From contig BFEA01001066.1 in NCBI GenBank assembly GCA_003427395.1, positions 37,071 to 82,321 of the forward strand: a stretch of 45,251 nucleotides of DNA, given 5' to 3'. The stretch is from Chara braunii. Its lineage: Eukaryota; Streptophyta; Charophyceae; Charales; Characeae. Shown here piece after piece: positions 30,442 through 40,379 of this stretch. Every line of letters begins with the position of its first letter. Position 1 is the stretch's first letter. The notes beneath the pieces are model-generated. The model saw only the letters and a program-made list of their open reading frames with translations. It was not told where the DNA came from and searched no databases. The position numbers were made by a program, and so were the translations under genes.

Positions 30442-31137
30442 CCCATTGGTAGGTTTTTCGTTCGTTTTTGCTGTGGGGGTCCTGTGGGGGTCCCAAACAT
30501 GCGTGAAATCGAGACCAATTGTTTTGGGTAATGAAATCACGCACGTTTCATTCACGGCGAAGGCAAAGACGAATGGCTTCGGCACTCAGCTGAGAGGAGC
30601 TAGGAGCTAGGTGACTCAGAGGAGTATGAGGTAGCAGACATAGGCTAACTTAGGCAGGGGTGAGGGGTGGTACATCCTTCCCTAAGGAAGTAATCAATGC
30701 TGTCCACTCGGGCCTCTCGGCCATAATGGGGAGGAGCGTGTGTGTGTTTTTAATGTATTCTTTATTGACTTGCCTGTGGAATAGGAACCGGACTGTTGCT
30801 CCCCAGAATGGCAGGAGCCAGAACCGAGAGGTTCTATTTCTTCCAAAAAAAAAAAAAAAAAAAAGACGAATGGCTTCATCGCTGGAAATTGATTGTGGTT
30901 TGGGAGGTGTTTGGGAGGGTTCAATCCCCTCACTTACAGCAAATGGTGTATGGAGATACTCGTGCCCTCCTTCGCCAAAGACTTCTGTCAGAACAACCGA
31001 ACAGCGTGCACTGCGGCCTATTTCAAGGATTGGAAGCCTCAGACTATTGTCAATGAATATGGTCCGTGTGCCCACTCACATGCAGTCGTCTTGACTGCCA
31101 CAGCCATGGTCAGTGAATCATACCCTGACATCTGACA
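30442..31137 (+). pseudogene. Coding-like remnant split by a retroposed insert
   Basis: Before the insert one plus-strand frame reads LGNEITHVSFTAKAKTNGF. After it, with a stop and a shift, sequence continues as GGFNPLTYSKWCMEILVPSF, AKDFCQNNRTACTAAYFKDW and NEYGPCAHSHAVV, ending at TGA 31135. The Cys content and balanced composition suggest a former secreted or element protein. I cannot name a family. The insert at 30581-30861 falls inside the first part. Confidence 0.35.
30581..30861 (+). mobile_element. 281-bp retroposed sequence with perfect 16-bp target duplication
   Basis: AAAGACGAATGGCTTC occurs directly before (30565-30580) and after (30862-30877) this block, whose end is an A-run (30845-30861 plus). 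That is the mark of LINE-driven insertion of an RNA. Near the end AGAACCGAGAGGTTCT can form a hairpin. I see no clear tRNA-type A and B boxes, so it may be a SINE of another origin or a processed noncoding RNA. The perfect duplication suggests a young insertion. Confidence 0.88.
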
Positions 31138-31398
31138 CCCCGCCTGGAGCGGACACCATCTGTGAGAAGAGCACTTTCTTTTCTTTCTAGCAGTTTTTCC
31201 TTCATTTTTTTTGGTCATGAAATGCTTTTTTGTGTTTACTTTCCCTATTTCACGCTGCCACCCACCCGTCCCACACCGTCGCACTAATCCACATACAGGG
31301 CTAGTGGGATCTCCGATCTCGCTCCCGGTGTCCCATGCAAGGTGCCATTTCGCTTCCGCACACCCAAACAAACAAAAGGGAAAAACAAGAGCGGATTA

Positions 31399-31967
31399 GG
31401 GCCTCACCACACCAATGTCTTTTTTTTGTTTTTTTCCTTTAAAAAAAAAAAAACAAAAAAAAAACACTCCCACTGGTGATAGTGGTGCTGATAAGAGCAG
31501 ACACCGTTACCACCTGAGGAGAGGCTCCATCTAGTGGTGGGGAGCATCACCTGCTGGACAACGGGTCCAGCGTCCCAAGGACAGATTGTCGAAGACGGCA
31601 TTTTCAACATTTTCTCCTCGCCACACAGCATGTCGAAATCCGAGATGAGAAAAAAATTCAGGAGCTGTCAGGGAAAGGGTTTCGACACCTCCTCTCGAGC
31701 AGGGATCGTTTCCCAGCCTGCAACTTGGACATTTTCAACAGTCCTTCAATGGGATGTCGAGTTCTTTCCCGAATGTCGAAAAGGAGAACGGACCAACCAT
31801 TGTCCTATCTTCACCCCAGTTTGTCTCTTTTGTGCGGAGGACTTAGGAGTAAGACACTTCCACATGTTGTGCGGCGAAGAGGGCTTTTCTGTTGAAAGAG
31901 GGAATGTCGAGAAGTTCCTGACATATGTCGAATGTCGTGATGTTTCGACATTGGTGTGGCGAGACCC
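31399..31967. mobile_element. 569-bp MITE with TTA target duplication
   Basis: The left end GGGCCTCACCACACCAATGTC and the reversed right end GGGTCTCGCCACACCAATGTC are inverted repeats. TTA flanks both sides (31396-31398, 31968-31970). It is related to the 1777 and 11325 MITEs. A retroposed tail fragment (31420-31584) sits just inside the left end. The remaining interior has repeated CATGTCGAA/TGTCGA phrases and no protein domain. Confidence 0.88.
31420..31584 (-). mobile_element. LINE/SINE tail fragment nested in the MITE
   Basis: On the minus strand it carries GGGACGCTGGACCCG, the hairpin at 31554-31570 and GCTCCCCACCACTAGATGGAGC, as in element A's tail. It ends in T- and A-runs. Flanking AATGTC (31414-31419) and ATTGTC (31585-31590) may be its target duplication. 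It is inserted right after the MITE's terminal repeat. Confidence 0.75.
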
Positions 31968-32226
31968 TTATTGAACAACATCAATTCCATTTGGCCACAT
32001 TGCCGGAAGAGCCTGGAAGGCTCACAAATATTTCAGATTCTCACGGGCAACGCAGATGTAACCAACTGGCACGTGGCAACTGTCTGGCGCCCATTTGCGG
32101 AAATTGAAGAGTTCAGGGCTCATTGGGATTCAGGGGGCCAGCTTCCCTTAGGGAGGGCCGGCACAAGTCTGTTGCAGGGGCCTGATGCAGATATGGCGAG
32201 GGGTAAAATCCTTGCACTGGTATGAA

Positions 32227-32590
32227 ATCAGAGATGAGCATCGGGTACTACCCAGACCCACACCCACCCAAACCCACTCCACCCACCAGGCATTGGGTCA
32301 GGTGTGGGTCTTGATACGCTGGCATGGGTGGGATGAGGGTGGATCTAGGCGAGCCAGCCTGAGTGGGTGACGGGCGGGTTGATGTTAGGCCTGGGTCAAC
32401 CCAAACGGCTGGGTGACAGGCGGGTGAGTGCCAGGCCTGGGTCACCCGACCCATAGACCCAGGACAACCCATAAGACCCCCCCCCTTCCCCTTATACATA
32501 TTTTCCAGTTGCGGTCCACCTGTGGACTTGAAAAGTTGGAGGCCCAGGGAAATGGAAAGTCTCCACCCCGGGGCCCCCTGGAAAAAACGT
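32227..32590 (-). repeat. Right arm of the 2.5-kb inverted repeat
   Basis: Reverse match to 30058-30441, from CAGAGATGAGCAYCGGGTA to the CCCCTGGAAAA end, with indels in the C-rich middle. Confidence 0.8.
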
Positions 32591-32829
32591 TGTGGTCCTT
32601 TTAAACCACCAGTACTTGGCCCAGCTACTGGCCGTGGGGCTTCCCCGTTAATGCGCCTCGTTGACAGGGGGTCGCCCGAGTGCAAGCCTGGTCGCTGCAC
32701 CAAGGCCGGGCTCCGTCGTTTCAGGGTTGACACACATCCCGAAAGCAAAAAAAAAAAAAAAAAAAAAATGACGGAACAAAAGAGAAAACAAAGAGAGAAA
32801 AAAAAAAATCGAAGAAAAAACAAACGAGA

Positions 32830-32843
32830 TCGAGAGAGAGAGA

Positions 32844-32919
<76 letters not shown>
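32830..32919. repeat. (GA)n microsatellite
   Basis: About 44 GA units with one ACAAAG interruption near 32851. It lies directly left of a foldback element whose right side is a (CT)n tract. Confidence 0.97.
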
Positions 32920-32922
<3 letters not shown>

Positions 32923-32937
32923 CACGCTCTGCTATGT

Positions 32938-33169
32938 GCCGCTCCACTACTCTCGAAATGTGCAAAACGAGAGCGAATCTTCCACTAGAATCTTCCACTA
33001 GAACATGGAAAGATACACCGCCACAATTGTTGTCTTTTGTGCATGTCGAAAGTAGTTGTATGTCGAGCACTCTCGACATGCACAAAAGACAATAATCATG
33101 GCGGTCTATCTTTCCATTCTAGTGGAATATTCACTCCCGTTTTGCATATTTCGAGCGTAGGGGAGCGAC
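32938..33169. mobile_element. 232-bp foldback MITE
   Basis: Arm 32938-33049 and arm 33071-33169 are near-perfect inverted repeats (CTCTCGAAATGTGCAAAACG outward end, GCATGTCGA inner end) around a roughly 21-bp centre. The left arm has an extra copy of TCTTCCACTAGAA. It shares its ends with the MITE at 1777 and its interior with the one at 1333. Flanks are (GA)n on the left and (CT)n on the right, so the target duplication is hidden. Confidence 0.85.
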
Positions 33170-33237
33170 TCTCTCTCTCTCTTTCTCTCTCCCTCTTTCT
33201 CCCTCTCTCTCTCTCTCCCTCTCTCTCTCTCTCTCAC
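33170..33237. repeat. (CT)n microsatellite
   Basis: Interrupted CT units on the plus strand, complementary to the (GA)n at 32830-32919. Confidence 0.95.
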
Positions 33238-34781
33238 GGGCGCGCGCACCATCTTCCAACCCCCCCCCCTCCCCTTTTTTTTTGTGTGATCTTTTGCAAC
33301 CAGAGCAAAGAGGCCCTTTTTTTTGTGTTTTCATGAATCGATGCGCATTACTCGTAATCAAAGAGGCCTGCCCCTTGTCATTCTGGTCGGTTTTTTGGAA
33401 TTCCGTCTTTTCACAAATTGGGAAATACATGGGAATTACGCACGCCTTAGCGAGCGCGCTGGGGATTTGGCTCGACGGTTAGGAATTCCGGAATAAGCGG
33501 GACCCCACGTGTCTTTTTTGTTCGTAAATGTTCTTGACTTCGTCTCGGAAAACTCTGGGAATTCTTGCATGAATCTAAATAGGCATAGGATTTTTTCCCG
33601 CACTCACTCTACGCGCGAGGGTGGTGTGTTTCAATTTTGAATTAGTGTAGGATTCTGAATGAGCTGGAACTGTTTCGGTGCCCTTTTTGCTTTCGTGTCG
33701 GCGCCATGCATGTGAGCTCCTCTCCTCTACCCCCCCCCCACTCTCTCTCCGTTTCCCTCGCTACCTTTGACACTGTCCTCCTCGCGCTCACACTCCTCTC
33801 TCTGTAACCATTTTTCCATCTCTACTTTGCCTCGCGCGCCCTTTTTCTCTTTCTTGATCGTCTGAATCTTGGTTCTGTGTCGCGCTATCCTTCGCGCCCT
33901 TCTTCCTCTCGCTCTAATCCTTGCGTCGGAATACCCTGTCGATTTCCTCCTACTCCCCTCTAGCCAAAGAGACGCGTCGTGTAAGAAGGAAATTCCTGTT
34001 ACACGACGATTCTGATTGGTTACAACCGGGATCCGAAGGATCGACATGGCTTTCGTCGGGCGATTATCCCCGAACCTTCCCCTACCTCTCCCTACCTCAG
34101 TCCTAACCCTTCCTGGCATCTACCTCCTTTTCCACAACTATAAATTCTACAAGCGTTTAACTTACCAAAAACTCTCTCTCAACTCACCAGCCAGCTTCTG
34201 GGAAGCAGTGGCTAGGTGCTACGTGTGAAGGTGCGAGTCGAAAAGTCCTGACGGGCTGATTGTAGTCTTGCCGGCTATGCGCTGGATCGCCCGACGAATT
34301 GTGGGATCCAGGCAAGACGACGCAGAGACTAAGTCGGCGGGGTGACGATCGCTATGGTGGGAGTAGCACGTGATGGTCGGGATCATCCGATCCAGTGTGA
34401 GGTTCAAATTGAAGATTGAGTGGATATATGGCCTGGGACCATGGTGAAACTTTAAGTCGGATGCGCCTCTTTTGTCTCAAAGTGTAAGTCTTCGAGCGTG
34501 AGTTCCGTTCACCCGGCATTTGAGCCGAAACTTCTCGTGAAGATCGCCGTACTTTCTTGTGTATTTATCCTCTGCTTTTTTCCCTCCTCTGATCTACGTC
34601 TCTTCTCCCCCACACCTTCCTTCTATAATAAGTGGGTTATGCTGATTTCTCTCCTCTCGCTTGATATATGCATGAAGTGGATTGCGCCTGAGAACGAGTG
34701 TCAGCATGACAGGGATGTTTTTTGATTGATCAGATGAACGCGGGATGGGATTGAGTAGTGTGTCGAATGAATGATGCATGA
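33238..34781. other. No gene assigned; possible 5' flank of the gypsy element
   Basis: Pyrimidine-rich to 33900, then mixed sequence. Given the gag start at 35700, an LTR could lie here, but I found no matching partner downstream of 43,241 by eye. Confidence 0.4.
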
Positions 34782-35649
34782 TTGACCGTGCGCGTTGTCT
34801 TTGTGGCCATATGGACTGACAACCCCAATGTGACTGGGCACCGACTTCCCGTGCCCCGGCCGCGCCCCTTCCCGTACAACGAGGAGAGGACGCGTGTATG
34901 TGAGTGGGATATACGAGAAGCCGTCACCAAAATCGGCGGGTGTTATTACTTCACACCCGAGACCCGGTGTTCCGGATTTGCCGGTGTGGGATTTGTCGTC
35001 ATCGATACGCATTTTCCGCCTTATTCGTTATTGTTGCCATTTAATGAGTTGATCGTCATCCCGTGGTCGGCAGTGGCGCCTCATTGGCCTAGCACTCTGT
35101 GCAGCGACTATCGCCGCACTGAGCGTTACAATGCCAAGGGCTTCCATTACCGCACTTGTGGCGAGGACGAACACAAGGAGAGAGCCGCCCGATTGAGACC
35201 CTCCACGTCGGACTTAGAGCTGTGTAGTGAACGCCGACGGGACCTCATCTGAAAACGGGATACTACATGTGTACCTTCCCCCTTTCATTCGAAACGAAGG
35301 GCAACGGCTCGCTGGGAAGTACAACGCTACTTTCTGGATTGAAATTCTCATCGTCGTGAGCCCCGCGCGCGCCTTTTTCTTCAACCCGCGCGGCGACAGA
35401 TCGCTTCTTACTAAAGTCGGACCAACATGGGGGATCTCAGTTCTGCCTGTGTCCCCACACTCAATTTTCCCAAAAATCCTTAGCACACCCTATCATGCAG
35501 TTCTTCCAAGGCCTTTCCGCGAACCAAGATACTCCGACCGGAAAGCAGCACAGGGCGTGAGGTTGGTATCGAAGCCGACACGTGTCGGTTCTGACATTAG
35601 TAAGACGAACTGGCTAGAGGAAGATCAGCCAACTGATCTTATCGGTTGA
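34782..35649 (+). pseudogene. ORF upstream of gag, unknown function
   Basis: Two overlapping frames (34782-35252 and 35227-35649) look like one protein with a frameshift. The first begins after a stop without an ATG and has PNVTGHRLPVPRPRPFPY and CGEDEHKERAARL. The second has PPFIRNEGQRLAGKYNATFW and GDRSLLTKVGPTWGISVLP. Composition is balanced and not repetitive. It lies in the same direction just upstream of gag. Some Ty3/gypsy lineages (Ogre/Tat) carry an extra ORF there, so it may be part of the element. No domain was recognised. Confidence 0.45.
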
Positions 35650-35699
35650 GTCCTCCCGTCACTCGACAAAGGTCGGCAAAAACTCGACCAGAGATATCC

Positions 35700-37134
35700 A
35701 TGGCTAACACCAATGGAGCGGCTCCCCGGGTGATGGTGACTCTGGTGACCATCCCTGCCACTTTCCCATTTTACCCCAATCATACTCATCTCGAGGCATG
35801 GCTTGAAGTCGTACAAGCTTAGGGATATGGCGTTAAGGATCTTCCTCACGTCATCAGCCTACTCCTCAGGAACACCGCTCATGATTGGTTCATAAGGCAC
35901 AGGTGGGTAGACTGGGATCCCTTCAAGAAAGCTTTCCTAGCAAGATTTGACGAAGTAAGTGAGGATGTTGTCTGGTTTGTGTTAAAAACTCGTCCCCAGG
36001 AACCCGGAGAGTTGCTACCCGACTTTGCGGATCGGTTTCAGACCGCGCTAGATAAATCAGGACATAATAGAGGTGCGAAGCACAGGCTCGGAAGAAAACG
36101 CTGCTCGAAACTTGTTCATCGATAATCTTTGCAACCCAGTGCTAAAGGCGAAACTACAGAAAAAGGTTCCTCCAAAGACGAACCAACTACCCGTCATTAT
36201 TGCTAAAGCACTCGAACTGGATTTACTGGATACACGCAAATACATCAGTCAGGGGAATGAAGACATCTTGGACACGAGACAGGATGTGGCTGCCAAAAGG
36301 TGTTCGTGGCTCAGAGCCGTGAGGCGATTTTACCCTCGTCCCGATCACGATCACCAGGATGGACCCTCCCAGGACCTATCCCCTCACCTCCTCTCTTTTG
36401 CTCCTCCTCACCCTCCTCCAAAGATGGTACTTGTAAATAATGTCATTCCCCAAAATGTTGCACTTTTACCCATCACCAATCTGCATTTGGCTCAGATGAT
36501 TCATACCGCCACGACCAAACAATCCGAGTGGATGAGCAATCTGATCCAAATGCAGACTTCTCAGATGGACCGATTAGAGCAAATCTTGACAAAGCTTATG
36601 AGTACTTACTCGAGTTCTTCGCGCCCCGCTCCTCCGCCATATCCCCTACCTGCTGCACCTCCTGCTCCCGGACAAGCTCCCCTTGCCCCACATCATGTGG
36701 CCAACCCAGCCGGCAGGATTGAACACTACAACTGTAAGCAAACCGGACACTTCGTGCGGGATTGCCCACTACCGAAGCGAAATCAACCTTTGCCTACAAT
36801 CGCGCCCGTCGCCCTGAACCAAGTACGGGTGGCCACGCTGTTGGAGACAACAAGAGAAAGGGAGCCTAACTCTTTCTCTACACAGCCATCTTTGTTGCCT
36901 GAACCCATCGCGTTCACTTCGGGATCATCTTTCGAAGCAACCGATGTTGTTGATCCGGCAGAGTACCTCCAATTAGCAGGATTGATCGGAGCAATCCGCC
37001 CTGGCAAAGACGAGCTCGAATGGGTTGAACGAGATCAGAACCGGGTCCTCAGTTTCGAACAGGAGAAATTGACGTTCTACAGACACTCAAACAATTGGAT
37101 ATCCGAGTCCCTGTCTTGGTGGGCCATTTGCTGA
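35700..37134 (+). pseudogene. Ty3/gypsy gag with zinc knuckle
   Basis: ATG at 35700 opens a retrotrans_gag-type frame: HTHLEAWLEVVQ, a stop at 35820-35822, then AHDWF, DPFKKAFLARFDEV and LLPDFADRFQTALDK. A frameshift near 36060 leads to a second frame, 36073-37134, with NLFIDNLCNPVLKAKL and a Pro-rich linker. A CCHC-like knuckle follows, YNCKQTGHFVRDCP (about 36730-36770). Gag forms the particle and binds element RNA. The first Cys of the knuckle is not in the usual place (N-C-K-Q), so it is one Cys short of a perfect CX2CX4HX4C. Confidence 0.88.
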
Positions 37135-37820
37135 CCATATCGGAGGCAGCGAATGACAAACTTCTTCAGCAGTGCCAGAAAAATCAGAAACGATTCACAT
37201 ACCAACGTGTTCCGAGGATGCAGAAGAAAAAGAAGGATGACGACGCAGAAGTAGACTCTCCTCCATTGGAACCGATACCCACCGTGAACGTGTCCGACGT
37301 ACCTGAAACTACTAGGGTCGCTACCATTTCGTATGTAGAAAATGATCACTTTGTCCGTGTTCGATCTGTTCTATGGAAGAGTGCAGAATGTGATTGTGAA
37401 GTGTGGGGTAAGTCGTTCAGTGCTCTCGTTAATACTAGATCATATGTTGTAGCGATGTTCTTAGAAACCATCCGAAAAACTGGACGATTGTATTCGATCC
37501 TTCCTTTGCCCGAAAAAGACAACTACGTCTTTGCCGATGAAGAAACCATGAATATAGTAGGAATTATCGAAAATTTAGCGGTCAAGGTAGGACGAGTACA
37601 TGTCATGGTTAACACGTTAGTCATCGATGTGCAGTCATACTCAATACTGTTGGGTTTGCCATGGGCGATGGCTGTGGGTGTGCAGATACATTTCGATTCC
37701 AAACAACTTATCCCTACACAGATAGGAGAGAAGCTTCAAACGGTGCCGGCGTGCCACTACGAGTTTCTACTCAATCGCCGAGAAATAATCCCAACCTCAC
37801 CGACTCGAAGCTCTGGATAG
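37095..37820 (+). pseudogene. Retrotransposon aspartic protease region
   Basis: An open frame of about 240 codons overlapping the end of gag. The family signature is visible: FSALVNTRSYVVAMF at about 37415-37460, in the place of the catalytic D-S/T-G (Asp to Asn, Gly to Arg), and YSILLGLPWA (about 37640-37670), equivalent to the ILG motif. The Asp loss makes it catalytically dead. It would cut the Gag-Pol polyprotein. A basic KKKKKDDD stretch precedes it. Confidence 0.75.
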
Positions 37821-38749
37821 GAATGATTCAAACCCCGAGTCAAGAAGATTCTTCGGAAAGCAGTGATGTGGACCAACCTCCCTCCGATGATTGTGAATAT
37901 GACGAACGGAATTACACTGAACTGTTAAATCACATGCCCATCGAAAAGGAATGGGGTCAGTTGGTTGAGTTGTTCGTTCACGAGACAAAAAAAGTATTTC
38001 GAATGATTCCAATTACCCCACGAACGTTTGATCTAAACACAGAAACTTGAAGGAGCGCACCTAGCTCTGCTCAACCGTTATATTTTCTCACGACAGCAGA
38101 AATACAGATTCTCACAACATCATTTCTTGGAGAACACATCTTGCAGATTTCAGAAGTGGCTGATCTCTTCGAACCCCCTCGTACTCTGTAGGAGGGTGCG
38201 CTTTCATTACAGGAGAGATATCAGCAGATGAATCAATACCTAGATTTTTTCGTCTCTCCACCCAGACCACTACTCACGCAAAGCACTATGATCGCACTAA
38301 TTAGGCGAGAGGTTGAAGCCCCGATTAATGATGTTCCCGACCTAATGCAGGAAATGGGAGAACTAACTGGGTTAGAAATCGCAGCAAGCACCACTAACCC
38401 CGAGACAGATGTCGAAGCTAAAGAAACTGAGATAATAAGCCCGACCGAGTCACAAATGTCCGCCATCGTTTTTTCGACTCGGACTAGTAGCTCTGTGTTC
38501 TTCAGCATAGACCATTGGGGCCAGATTGGATCGATATACAACTCGACATCTTTGATCAACCAACGATCACCTTACTCGGTCACGTTCCACGAGAAATTCG
38601 CAAGTCCTTGATTGATGTATTGTATCGATATGCTGTGGTATTGAGTGTACACGATAACAATATAGGGTTGTCAAACGTGATTTAACATGCAATCCTCATC
38701 GGGGATCATCCACTGATTAGCTGCAGTCCCTATCGATACTCGTCGGCGC
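37821..38749 (+). pseudogene. Degraded protease-RT linker
   Basis: Fragments of frame (37661-38050, 38228-38611) with acidic, hydrophilic composition and several stops. At about 38480-38600 FFSIDHWGQIGSIY and TLLGHVPREIRKSLIDVLYRYAVVL-type sequence in shifting frames suggest the N-terminal part of the RT region. No catalytic motif. Confidence 0.5.
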
Positions 38750-39549
38750 AACGACCCGCCGCGTTCCAGAGGGTAAAAGAGTTCGAAGCTAATGGATGGA
38801 TTGAGCCCGCCATCGGACCGTGGTCGTTCCTTGTGGTCATCCTACCCAAAAAGGCGGGAGGAATTCGTATATGCATTGATTACCAAAAGTTGAATGACAT
38901 CACGATTAAGGATGTGTATCCCCTCCCCTGGATTGATGAGTTATTGGATGTTTTTGGGGGGTGCTCAAATTTTCAGCAATTTTGATGTTCGCTTTGGATT
39001 CCACTATCTCCTAGTTCGAAAGGAAGATCGTCCGAAAACGACCTTCGTTCTTTTCGAATGGACTTGGCAACGGATTGGATGCCATATGGGAATATGCAAT
39101 GCCCCAACCACGTTTCAACCCAAGATGAATATTGCTTTCCAGAACTTCGTGTGGAAAGCGCAGCTGGCGCAGAGCATTATTAATTATTGTGTGATTGTAT
39201 ATATGAATGATATTCTGGTATATTCGAGTACCTACGAAGGGCACGTGCAACACATTAAATAGACATTGCACGCACTGAAGGACGCTGGTTTCAAGGTGAC
39301 TCTCGAGAAGTGTCAGTTTTTCCTCATGAAGATCTCGTTCCTTGGCCACGTGGTTACGGACGACGGTTTGCAGCCAGAGCCTCAGAAGGTGGCAGCCGTG
39401 AAGGACGCGCCGGTGTCGACATCAGTGACACAAGTACGCGCTTTTTGGGGCTGGCATTATACTATCCGAGGTTTATCAATGGGTATGCAGAGATTGTGGG
39501 ACCACTCACGAACATGTTAAAAATAAATCAGCCATTAATCTGGACCCCG
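38750..39549 (+). pseudogene. Ty3/gypsy reverse transcriptase
   Basis: FEANGWIEPAIGPWSFLVV and GGIRICIDYQKLND (38775-38900) are the classic N-terminal RT block. After a frameshift near 38960: FDVRFGFHYLLVRKEDRPKT, GICNAPTTFQ and the palm motif VYMNDILVYS (about 39200-39230). In the latter the first Asp of the usual YxDD is Asn, so it is inactive. A stop at 39260-39262, then LEKCQFFLMKISFLGHVV. A second shift lies near 39440 before FINGYAEIVGPLTNML. Order and motifs place it firmly in Ty3/gypsy. Confidence 0.9.
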
Positions 39550-40010
39550 TAGTGCGATCGGGCCTTTCGAGAACATAAGGCGGCTCTGATCTCGGCCCCA
39601 GTCCTCATAACACCGGACCCAGAAAAACCTTTTGTTCTCATCACCGATTGGCAGCCCAAGGCGATCTCAGTGATCTTGGCCCAGGTGGGACCTGATAGCC
39701 TGGAACACGTGGTGGAATACGCGTCCAAATCGGTACCTGCCTGCAAGCGGAACTACTCTGCTCCAACGGGAGAATGCTACGCGGCATTGTGGGGAATCAG
39801 TCACTTCCGAGCCTACTTATATGGCCGAAAGTTCACATTAATAACCGATCACAAGTCACTGCTGGCCCTGCAGAAGTCCAAGGATTACTCGGGTATGATA
39901 GGACGATGGGCTACTACATTGTAGAACATGGACTCATCTGAAACACGAGAGACACAACAATGCGGACGGACTGACACGATTGCACAGACCCGACAAAGTA
40001 CCCAAGAGTG
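39550..40010 (+). pseudogene. RNase H domain of the gypsy element
   Basis: After a TAG at 39550-39552 the frame reads FREHKAALISAPVLITPDP, LITDWQPKAISVILAQ (first Asp kept), NYSAPTGECYAALWGISHF (Glu kept) and LITDHKSLLALQ (Asp kept). It then reaches a stop at 39922-39924. The domain end HNNADGLTRLHRP is in another frame. It would degrade the RNA strand of the hybrid. Three catalytic acidic residues survive. Confidence 0.87.
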
Positions 40011-40192
40011 AGGAAGTGACACCATGGCATGACCCGGAGCCGAAAAATGTGCCTCAGTACGGTAAGGTGGAGATCCTTCTAAAGAATTGAGTGGATACGC
40101 TCTCTCTCAGAACCATAACGCCCCCTTCTCCTTCTTCTTCTTCTCTCAACCCCCCGCATTCGGATTTTTTAGCCAATCTCCCAGACAAATTC

Positions 40193-40354
40193 TGTTATTT
40201 CTGCACATGTATCACACGGGTTTATGGGGTAGACTGCTATCCCTATGAGTCTGGGTTCACTGACTGGATAGACTGCGCCACATGTGTCAACCGTGCACAT
40301 GGCATCTGTGTTCGATACCGAACGAGTAGTAAGGCATGAAAGTGCCCTCTGTGT
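40193..40354 (+). pseudogene. PHD-type zinc finger between RNase H and integrase
   Basis: The frame shows C-x2-C (CYFC), 23 residues, C-x2-C (CATC), four residues, H-x2-C (HGIC), eleven positions including one stop (40337-40339), and C-x2-C (CPLC). DWIDCATCVNRAHGIC carries the Trp-x2-Cys pattern typical of PHD fingers, which commonly read histone tails. A Pro/Ser-rich linker precedes it. The integrase N-terminal region follows in the same frame, so the finger looks like part of the polyprotein. A RING-like finger is a less likely alternative. Confidence 0.6.
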
Positions 40355-40379
40355 CGAACGAACAAGCTTCCTACGGAGG

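Noticed and set aside
34200-34260. Additional hammerhead-like motif (GAGTCGAAAAGTCCTGACGG)
   Set aside because: The order of stem and core residues does not fit the hammerhead fold.
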